A DNA stretch of 5,909 bases from positions 1 to 5,909 of the forward strand of contig RFTO01000078.1 in NCBI GenBank assembly GCA_009923375.1, read 5' to 3'. The position numbers were made by a program, and so were the translations under genes. This DNA comes from Actinomycetota bacterium (GTDB taxonomy: Bacteria > Actinomycetota > Actinomycetes > S36-B12 > UBA5976). Of this stretch, positions 1 through 5,909 are shown in pieces; the first letter of the stretch is position 1, and every line of letters begins with the position of its first letter. Under the pieces are notes generated by a model. That model saw only the letters and a program-made list of their open reading frames with translations. It ran no database searches and had not been told where the DNA came from.

Positions 1-1
1 C

Positions 2-1870
2 TACTACGACGGGATCGTCAGTAAGAAGGAACTCGGTCAGATCGTCAACGAGTTGTCCTACCAGTTCCCGAAGGTGCTCGTCGGCGCATGCCTCGACGCA
101 CTTAAGGACCTCGGCTTCTTCTGGGCAACCCGCTCTGGGGTGACCATCTCCTTCGATGACGTCGTGGTTCCTGCTGCCAAGGGCAAGATCTTGGCTGCAG
201 CGGAGAAGGACGCGGCCGCAATCCAGGATGCGTACGACCTCGGGCGCACCACCGATGCTGAGCGCCGCCAGGAGCTCATCCAAGTGTGGACCAAGGCGAC
301 TGAAGAGGTTGCTGAGGCAATGCGTCAGAACTTCAAGCGCGACAACCCCGTCTACATGATGGTGAACTCGGGCGCTCGTGGTAACTGGATGCAGGTGCGT
401 CAGATCGCAGGTATGCGTGGTCTGGTGGCTAACCCCAAGGGTGAAATTATCCCGCGTCCGATCAAGACGAACTTCCGCGAAGGCTTGTCGGTGTTGGAGT
501 ACTTCATCTCCACCCACGGAACGCGTAAGGGTCTTGCTGACACTGCATTGCGTACTGCTGACTCCGGTTACCTCACGCGTCGTCTGGTCGACGTCTCGCA
601 GGATGTCATCATCCGCGAACTCGACTGCGGCAGCGACCGCGGCTTCGACTTCCCCCTCTTGGGAGAAGATGGAAGTGCACATGAGCACGTTGAGACCTCG
701 GTCTCGTCGCGCTGCTTGGCCGAGGATGTCGTCGTCGGCGGAGCTACGTTGTTCAAGGCAGGCGATGACCTCGGCATGAATGAGGTCGCCACATTGATCG
801 CTGCTGGCGTTGCTTCTGTGAAGGTCCGTTCGCTCTTGCTGTGTGACAGCAAGACGGGCACCTGTGCCCGCTGCTACGGCCGCTCGTTGGCCACCGGCAA
901 GCTCGTCGACATCGGTGAGGCAGTCGGTATCATCGCTGCTCAGTCGATCGGTGAGCCTGGCACGCAGCTGACGATGCGTACCTTCCACACTGGAGGTGCT
1001 GTATCGGAGGAGCGCGACATCACTCACGGTCTGCCCCGTGTGGTCGAGTTGTTCGAAGCCCGTACCCCGAAGGCTGTTACGCCGATTGCCAAGGCCACCG
1101 GTCGTATCAGCATCGAGGACGGCGACCGCACTCGCTCCATCACCATCACGCCGGATGACGGCAGTGAGCCAGTGGTGTACGACAAGCTGCCGAAGCGCAC
1201 TCCGTTGCGCAAGGGACTCAGCGACGGCGGTCACGTCGAAGCTGGTCAGCCGCTACTTGTTGGATCACTGGACCCCAAGGACGTTCTGGAGATTCAGGGT
1301 GTCCGCGCCGTGCAGAAGTTCCTTGTGGACGAAGTGCAGAAGGTGTATCGCACACAAGGTGTCGGTATCCACGACAAGCACATCGAGATCATCGTGCGCC
1401 AAATGCTCAAGCGCATCACTGTGCTCGAGTCAGGCTCCACTGGGCTGCTGTCCGGTGAGCTTGTTGAGCGTGGGCGCTATGAGGGACACAACCGTTCCGC
1501 GATCCAGGAAGGCCGTCAACCGGCATCTGGTCGCGCAACATTGATGGGTATCACGAAGGCGTCGTTGGCCACAGATTCATGGTTGTCGGCAGCGTCCTTC
1601 CAGGAGACCACCCGTGTGCTGACGGAAGCCGCTATCCAGAAGCGCCACGACACGTTGTTGGGCCTGAAGGAAAACGTAATCATCGGAAAGCTGATCCCAG
1701 CTGGTACCGGTTTGCAGCGCTACCGCAATGTGACAGTGGAGCCGACTGCCGAGGCCAAGGCCGAGATGTACGCATCGTTGGGTGTGGGAATCGACTACAG
1801 CCAGGCCTTCGCCGCACCAAGTGCCGAAGCAGTGCCGTTGGAAGAGTTCGACGCGGGTTACCGCGGCTGA
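2..1870 (+). CDS. rpoC: DNA-directed RNA polymerase subunit beta' (C-terminal ~622 residues, 5'-truncated by window)
   Basis: Catalytic beta' subunit of RNA polymerase. The reading frame is open from base 2 (YYDGIVSKKELG...), so the TTG at 53 is an internal codon, not a start; about half of a ~1300-residue protein is present. In order: the conserved NSGARGNWMQVRQIAGMRGLV stretch (nt ~365-430), the bridge-helix region FREGLSVLEYFISTHG to TADSGYLTRRLVDV (~473-595), four zinc-ligand cysteines at codons 626, 842, 863 and 872 (the last three as C-x6-C-x2-C), then the trigger loop GIIAAQSIGEPGTQLTMRTFHTGG (~926-997) with the Met-Arg...His residues that contact NTP. The E. coli-type SI3 insertion in the trigger loop is absent. 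The C-terminus has LMGITKASLATDSWLSAASFQ and GLKENVIIGKLIPAGTG, followed by an acidic tail. It stops with TGA 16 bases before a strong terminator, so it is probably the last gene of the rpoBC unit. Identity is certain. Confidence 0.98.
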   Translation, partial: YYDGIVSKKELGQIVNELSYQFPKVLVGACLDALKDLGFFWATRSGVTISFDDVVVPAAKGKILAAAEKDAAAIQDAYDLGRTTDAERRQELIQVWTKATEEVAEAMRQNFKRDNPVYMMVNSGARGNWMQVRQIAGMRGLVANPKGEIIPRPIKTNFREGLSVLEYFISTHGTRKGLADTALRTADSGYLTRRLVDVSQDVIIRELDCGSDRGFDFPLLGEDGSAHEHVETSVSSRCLAEDVVVGGATLFKAGDDLGMNEVATLIAAGVASVKVRSLLLCDSKTGTCARCYGRSLATGKLVDIGEAVGIIAAQSIGEPGTQLTMRTFHTGGAVSEERDITHGLPRVVELFEARTPKAVTPIAKATGRISIEDGDRTRSITITPDDGSEPVVYDKLPKRTPLRKGLSDGGHVEAGQPLLVGSLDPKDVLEIQGVRAVQKFLVDEVQKVYRTQGVGIHDKHIEIIVRQMLKRITVLESGSTGLLSGELVERGRYEGHNRSAIQEGRQPASGRATLMGITKASLATDSWLSAASFQETTRVLTEAAIQKRHDTLLGLKENVIIGKLIPAGTGLQRYRNVTVEPTAEAKAEMYASLGVGIDYSQAFAAPSAEAVPLEEFDAGYRG

Positions 1871-1885
1871 TCTCATCCGTTTGCT

Positions 1886-1926
1886 CGTGCGCCCCGTCTC
1901 GGAAACGAGCGGGGCGCACGTCTTTT
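1886..1926 (+). terminator. Intrinsic terminator after rpoC
   Basis: An 11-bp GC-rich stem (1886-1896 with 1910-1920) is extended, after one bulged T at 1897, by a 4-bp stem (1898-1901 with 1906-1909) closed by a GAAA tetraloop (1902-1905, GNRA type). TCTTTT follows at 1921-1926. It starts 16 bases after the rpoC stop and should end most rpoBC transcripts, implying a separate promoter for rpsL. All pairs were read directly; termination efficiency is inferred. Confidence 0.9.
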
Positions 1927-2005
1927 CCAGGGGCCACACGAGCGGGGCAGCGGCTGCGGCAAGGTAAAGATGACCCCCGATTCGTGGGTGCATAAGTCGG
2001 TCGGC

Positions 2006-2011
2006 TATTCT
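2006..2011 (+). promoter_or_regulatory. Candidate -10 element (TATTCT) of the rpsL promoter
   Basis: TATTCT fits the TANNNT pattern that suffices for many actinobacterial sigma-A promoters. It lies in a pyrimidine-rich stretch directly before the 2018-2072 hairpin, so a start about 7 bases downstream would put that hairpin at the very 5' end of the transcript. No good -35 hexamer is present at 16-19 bases upstream. Weak call. Confidence 0.2.
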
Positions 2012-2017
2012 TTTCTC

Positions 2018-2072
2018 TCCCGTCACATTTAGGGTGCATTTCCCTGCGCCCGCACGGTAAATGTGGTAGGGA
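2018..2072 (+). promoter_or_regulatory. Large imperfect hairpin in the rpsL leader
   Basis: The core is a perfect 8-bp inverted repeat, CACATTTA (2024-2031) with TAAATGTG (2058-2065). It extends outward through two G-U pairs (2022-2023 with 2066-2067), a bulged A at 2068 and TCCC/GGGA (2018-2021 with 2069-2072). Inside it continues either as GTGC/GCAC (2034-2037 with 2052-2055) across a GG/GG internal loop, or as GGGTGC/GCGCCC (2032-2037 with 2046-2051, one G-U) with a six-base bulge. No T-run follows, so it is not a terminator on the + strand. An RNA leader element or a DNA operator are both possible. Confidence 0.5.
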
Positions 2073-2088
2073 ACTTTGATAGGGAACT
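2067..2088 (+). repeat. 9-bp direct repeat TAGGGAACT, two copies with 13-bp period
   Basis: TAGGGAACT occurs exactly at 2067-2075 and 2080-2088, separated by TTGA. The first copy overlaps the right foot of the 2018-2072 hairpin. Two identical half-sites about one helical turn apart resemble an activator or repressor site, but I recognise no known regulator motif. Confidence 0.5.
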
Positions 2089-2115
2089 GAGCTAGGCACA
2101 ACAGTTCGCACGTGA

Positions 2116-2128
2116 GCGTGATTCACGC
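2116..2128 (+). promoter_or_regulatory. 13-bp perfect palindrome in the rpsL upstream region
   Basis: GCGTGA-T-TCACGC has perfect dyad symmetry around T2122. As RNA it could form only a 5-bp stem with a 3-base loop; as DNA it looks like a dimeric-protein operator. A related GTGTGATT at 2131-2138 echoes GCGTGATT at 2116-2123, 15 bases apart, and a CACGTGA lies just upstream at 2109-2115. No known regulator is recognised. Confidence 0.35.
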
Positions 2129-2140
2129 GAGTGTGATTGC

Positions 2141-2227
2141 GGTGTGTGCACGACTCGAGGTGGCTTCGGCCGGCTCGGCGGCAGATGAAATATCGCCGAA
2201 GATGTCTGTGCACTCATCCGACACACC
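2141..2227 (+). promoter_or_regulatory. Long composite hairpin in the rpsL leader
   Basis: Three nested helices can be read: GGTGT/ACACC (2141-2145 with 2223-2227), GTGCACGAC with GTC-T-GTGCAC (2146-2154 with 2204-2213, one bulged T at 2207), and CTTCGGC/GCCGAAG (2164-2170 with 2195-2201), about 21 bp in all. A smaller alternative uses the same bases: CGAG/CTCG (2156-2159 with 2174-2177) and GGC/GCC (2162-2164 with 2169-2171) capped by a C(UUCG)G tetraloop. The two folds exclude each other. Pairing is exact by eye; stability and function are unknown. Confidence 0.45.
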
Positions 2228-2231
2228 CGAG

Positions 2232-2253
2232 CGCGTGGGTCGTGAAACACGCG
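2232..2253 (+). promoter_or_regulatory. 6-bp hairpin upstream of rpsL
   Basis: CGCGTG (2232-2237) pairs with CACGCG (2248-2253) around a 10-base loop; an inner CGTG-AAA-CACG (2241-2251) is an alternative. No T-run follows. It lies about 80 bases before the rpsL start. Role unknown. Confidence 0.3.
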
Positions 2254-2291
2254 GCTGAGGTGAGCAGGACAGCAAGGTTTGCACGACCCGC

Positions 2292-2330
2292 ATGACCGAC
2301 CAAGTACTACCGATCCGAACAGGTGGCTAG
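2292..2330 (+). other. Possible 12-codon upstream ORF (MTDQVLPIRTGG) before rpsL
   Basis: An ATG at 2292 opens a 12-codon frame ending at TAG 2328-2330, five bases before the rpsL GTG; it spans the AGGTGG that would serve as the rpsL ribosome site. Its own upstream purine stretch AGCAAGG (2271-2277) is 14 bases from the ATG, rather far for a good ribosome site. It could couple translation into rpsL, or be chance. Confidence 0.15.
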
Positions 2331-2335
2331 AAGCA

Positions 2336-2710
2336 GTGCCAACTATTCAGCAGCTGGTCCGTAAGGGCCGCCAGGACAAGGTGTCCAAGAACAACACGCC
2401 TGCGCTCAAGGGTTCCCCTCAGCGACGTGGCGTGTGCACTCGCGTGTACACGACGACCCCGAAGAAGCCGAACTCGGCACTTCGCAAGGTTGCCCGTGTG
2501 CGCTTGACGAGTGGCATGGAGGTCACCGCTTACATCCCTGGTGAAGGCCACAACCTGCAGGAGCACTCGATTGTGCTTGTGCGTGGCGGTCGTGTGAAGG
2601 ACTTGCCGGGTGTGCGTTACAAGATCATTCGCGGCGCCCTCGACACCCAGGGTGTCAAGAAGCGCAAGCAGTCCCGTAGCCGTTACGGCGCGAAGAAGGA
2701 GAAGGCCTAA
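2336..2710 (+). CDS. rpsL: 30S ribosomal protein S12
   Basis: S12 sits at the decoding centre of the small subunit and takes part in tRNA selection and translocation. The product is 124 residues, the normal actinobacterial length. I chose the GTG at 2336 because the protein then begins at the conserved PTIQQLVRKGR; the frame stays open upstream to a TTG at 2279, but those 19 residues match nothing in the family. AGGTGG at 2321-2326 is a modest ribosome site 9 bases away. Conserved loops TTPKKPNSALRK and RVKDLPGVRYK are intact, with Lys43 (nt 2462-2464) and Lys88 (2597-2599), the positions classically changed in streptomycin resistance, both wild type. The stop TAA shares its last A with the rpsG ATG. 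Confidence 0.97.
   Translation: MPTIQQLVRKGRQDKVSKNNTPALKGSPQRRGVCTRVYTTTPKKPNSALRKVARVRLTSGMEVTAYIPGEGHNLQEHSIVLVRGGRVKDLPGVRYKIIRGALDTQGVKKRKQSRSRYGAKKEKA
2696..2701 (+). promoter_or_regulatory. rpsG ribosome binding site inside the rpsL 3' end
   Basis: AAGGAG lies 8 bases before the rpsG ATG and is contained in the last codons of rpsL (lysine-rich KKEKA tail). Together with the TAATG overlap it suggests coupled translation of S12 and S7. Confidence 0.8.
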
Positions 2711-3180
2711 TGCCACGCAAGGGTCCCGCCCCAAAGCGCCCGGTCGTGACCGACCCGGTGTACGCATCGCAGGTTGTCACGCAGCTCGTGAACAAGATTC
2801 TGCTCGATGGCAAGAAGTCGACCGCTGAGAGCATCGTTTACGGCGCCCTTGAAGGTTGCCGCGAGAAGGGTGGTGCTGACCCGGTCATCACGCTCAAGCG
2901 CGCCCTCGACAACGTCCGTCCCACCCTGGAGGTCCGCAGCCGCCGCGTCGGTGGCTCCACCTACCAGGTGCCCGTTGAGGTTCGCCCGGCCCGAGCCAAC
3001 ACGTTGGCTATGCGCTGGTTGGTGACCTTTGCCCGTCAGCGTCGTGAAAAGACGATGACCGAGCGTCTGATGAACGAAATTCTCGATGCATCCAACGGCC
3101 TTGGTGCTGCAGTGAAGCGCCGCGAAGACGTCCACAAGATGGCTGAAGCCAACAAGGCTTTCGCGCACTACCGCTGGTAA
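2710..3180 (+). CDS. rpsG: 30S ribosomal protein S7
   Basis: S7 is a primary 16S rRNA-binding protein that nucleates assembly of the 30S head and lies near the E-site tRNA. The product is 156 residues, the standard bacterial length, beginning MPRKGPAPKRP and ending NKAFAHYRW. Conserved family segments are KILLDGKKSTAE (helix 1), the beta-hairpin RSRRVGGSTYQVPVEV, RWLVTFARQRREKTM and NEILDASNGLGAAVKRREDVHKMAEANKAF. The ATG overlaps the rpsL stop by one base. In E. coli S7 is the repressor of this operon through the rpsL-rpsG spacer; that spacer is missing here, so any autoregulation must use another site. A 48-base spacer with no evident hairpin separates it from fusA. Confidence 0.97.
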   Translation: MPRKGPAPKRPVVTDPVYASQVVTQLVNKILLDGKKSTAESIVYGALEGCREKGGADPVITLKRALDNVRPTLEVRSRRVGGSTYQVPVEVRPARANTLAMRWLVTFARQRREKTMTERLMNEILDASNGLGAAVKRREDVHKMAEANKAFAHYRW

Positions 3181-3228
3181 CAGTTCCAACTCAACCGTAA
3201 CTCCACCGAATAGAAGGCGAAGAGAATC

Positions 3229-5340
<2,112 letters not shown>

Positions 5341-5362
5341 TCACCTGTAACTCGAGCACCAT

Positions 5363-5434
5363 GTAAGACCAGCACGAAAGCAATAAAGGTTCGGCAAGCA
5401 CTACCTGTACTACAAGTAACACCAGTAATACCAG
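5363..5434 (+). repeat. Three copies of GTAANACCAG upstream of tuf
   Basis: GTAAGACCAG at 5363-5372, GTAACACCAG at 5416-5425 and GTAATACCAG at 5425-5434 differ only at the fifth base; the last two share a G and form a 9-bp tandem. ACCTGTAACT (5343-5352) and ACCTGTACT (5403-5411) are a second, looser repeat pair in the same spacer. Function unknown. Confidence 0.45.
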
Positions 5435-5437
5435 CGC

Positions 5438-5458
5438 ATCACGTGAAAGGCACGTGAT
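5438..5458 (+). promoter_or_regulatory. 8-bp perfect hairpin directly before the tuf ribosome site
   Basis: ATCACGTG (5438-5445) pairs with CACGTGAT (5451-5458) around the loop AAAGG. The same bases can be read as two direct copies of CACGTGA (5440-5446 and 5451-5457) exactly 11 bp apart. No T-run follows. It sits 8 bases before AGAAGGAG, so it may protect or expose the tuf ribosome site, mark an RNA processing point, or be a DNA operator. Confidence 0.5.
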
Positions 5459-5466
5459 CACAACCT

Positions 5467-5474
5467 AGAAGGAG
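5467..5474 (+). promoter_or_regulatory. Strong tuf ribosome binding site
   Basis: AGAAGGAG lies 6 bases before the GTG at 5481. It is the longest match to the 16S anti-Shine-Dalgarno sequence among the gene starts in the window and fixes the GTG start of tuf. Confidence 0.85.
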
Positions 5475-5480
5475 CCCACC

Positions 5481-5909
5481 GTGGCGAAGGCGAAGTTCGA
5501 GCGGACTAAGCCGCACGTCAACATCGGCACCATCGGTCACATTGACCACGGCAAGACGACGCTGACCGCGGCGATCTCCAAGGTGCTGCATGACACGTTC
5601 CCGGATGTCAACCCGTTCACCCCTTTCGATGAAATCGACAAGGCCCCAGAAGAGCGTCAGCGTGGTATCACGATCTCGATCGCTCACATTGAGTACCAGA
5701 CAGCGTCGCGTCACTATGCGCACGTCGACTGCCCTGGTCACGCTGACTACATCAAGAACATGATCACTGGTGCGGCCCAGATGGATGGAGCGATCCTCGT
5801 GGTTGCTGCAACCGATGGTCCGATGCCTCAGACCAAGGAGCACGTGCTTCTTGCTCGCCAGGTGGGTGTGCCGGCTCTGGTCGTTGCGCTCAACAAGTGC
5901 GACATGGTC
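5481..5909 (+). CDS. tuf: Elongation factor Tu (N-terminal 143 residues, 3'-truncated by window)
   Basis: EF-Tu carries aminoacyl-tRNA to the ribosomal A site as a GTP complex. The GTG start gives the standard MAKAKFERTKPHVN opening. Visible G-domain motifs are the P-loop GHIDHGKT (19-26), switch I with EERQRGITI (57-65), G3 DCPGH (83-87) containing the catalytic histidine 87, and G4 NKCD (138-141). The frame is open to the window end, with about 250 residues (rest of the G domain, domains 2 and 3) missing. The P-loop has Ile where E. coli has Val20; I recall the Ile form in other actinobacteria such as Streptomyces, so it is not unusual. GVPALVV replaces the more common GVPY(I/L)VV. The 3' end cannot be judged here. 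Confidence 0.97.
   Translation, partial: MAKAKFERTKPHVNIGTIGHIDHGKTTLTAAISKVLHDTFPDVNPFTPFDEIDKAPEERQRGITISIAHIEYQTASRHYAHVDCPGHADYIKNMITGAAQMDGAILVVAATDGPMPQTKEHVLLARQVGVPALVVALNKCDMV

Larger units (their letters stand above)
1927..2335 (+). promoter_or_regulatory. Long gene-free region, probable promoter and structured 5' leader of the str operon (rpsL-rpsG-fusA)
   Basis: About 410 bases lie between the rpoC terminator and the rpsL start. No ORF resembling a known protein is present. Visible elements are a TATTCT candidate -10 (2006-2011), a large hairpin (2018-2072), a 9-bp direct repeat (2067-2088), a 13-bp palindrome (2116-2128), a long composite hairpin (2141-2227), a shorter hairpin (2232-2253) and small possible uORFs near the end. 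In E. coli, S7 represses the str operon by binding the rpsL-rpsG intergenic RNA; here those genes overlap by one base, so that site cannot exist in the same form. A leader site is a reasonable alternative, but this is inference. I could not identify a convincing -35/-10 pair. Confidence 0.6.
5341..5480 (+). promoter_or_regulatory. fusA-tuf intergenic region
   Basis: These 140 bases are richer in A and C than the flanking genes. They contain three copies of a GTAA-N-ACCAG motif, a hairpin just before the tuf ribosome site and no ORF of note. There is no T-run terminator, so read-through from fusA is likely, while the spacer is long enough for an additional tuf promoter. I could not pick a convincing -10/-35 pair. 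Confidence 0.5.

Noticed and set aside
53..55. TTG at 53 as a start of the rpoC frame
   Set aside because: The frame is open upstream to base 2 and the upstream residues YYDGIVSKKELG continue conserved RpoC sequence, so this is an internal Leu codon.
1947..1957. GCAGC-G-GCTGC palindrome after the terminator
   Set aside because: It is short and GC-rich with a one-base centre and no supporting context; likely chance.
1973..1989. ACCC...GGGT hairpin upstream of the candidate -10
   Set aside because: Only four outer pairs, a mismatch and a three-base loop; too weak to call.
1577..2213. Two overlapping minus-strand frames (174 and 177 codons) across the rpoC 3' end and leader
   Set aside because: They overlap each other and the certain rpoC end, cross the terminator, and show no family resemblance or ribosome site.
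2279..2310. TTGCAC (2279-2284) with TACTAC (2305-2310) as an rpsL promoter
   Set aside because: The -35 matches only three of six positions, the spacing is 20 bases and the -10 lacks the final T; it would also remove most of the structured leader.
2279..2335. N-terminal extension of rpsL from the in-frame TTG at 2279
   Set aside because: It would add 19 residues not found in S12, has a ribosome site only one base away, and the GTG at 2336 gives the exact 124-residue family length.
5481..5530. Ile in the EF-Tu P-loop (GHIDHGKT) as an unusual substitution
   Set aside because: It is conservative and, as far as I recall, normal in other actinobacterial EF-Tu proteins.

Overview
The window is a stretch of core gene-expression genes, all on the + strand: the 3' part of rpoC, then rpsL, rpsG, fusA and the 5' part of tuf. 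This is the classic bacterial rpoBC / str-operon order. The proteins look actinobacterial. S12 is the 124-residue form running from PTIQQLVRKGR to RYGAKKEKA, S7 begins MPRKGPAPKRP, EF-Tu begins MAKAKFERTKPHVN with a GHIDHGKT P-loop, and RpoC has no large insertion in the trigger loop. The RpoC segment NSGARGNWMQVRQIAGMRGLV differs from the version I recall for mycobacteria and related Actinomycetia, so a deeper lineage such as Acidimicrobiia is my best guess (inference only, from memory of the families). Base composition is moderately GC-rich.

Layout: (1) 2-1870, the C-terminal ~622 residues of RNA polymerase beta', carrying bridge helix, zinc cysteines and trigger loop. (2) 1886-1926, a strong intrinsic terminator closing the rpoBC unit. 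(3) 1927-2335, about 400 bases without a confident gene. It holds several hairpins, a 9-bp direct repeat, a 13-bp palindrome and small possible uORFs, and I read it as a long structured leader of the str operon. (4) 2336-2710 rpsL, overlapping by one base (TAATG) with 2710-3180 rpsG. (5) a 48-base spacer, then 3229-5340 fusA. (6) a 140-base spacer with three copies of a 10-base motif and a hairpin made of two CACGTGA copies. (7) 5481-5909, the first 143 codons of tuf, cut by the window end.

The genes work together in transcription (beta') and translation: S12 at the decoding centre, S7 nucleating the 30S head, EF-G for translocation and EF-Tu for aminoacyl-tRNA delivery. The coding genes are intact and conventional. 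I see no mobile element, CRISPR array, tRNA, rRNA, defence or biosynthetic system. The only material that may be undescribed is the non-coding DNA before rpsL and before tuf, where the structures were found by eye and have not been tested by folding or covariation.
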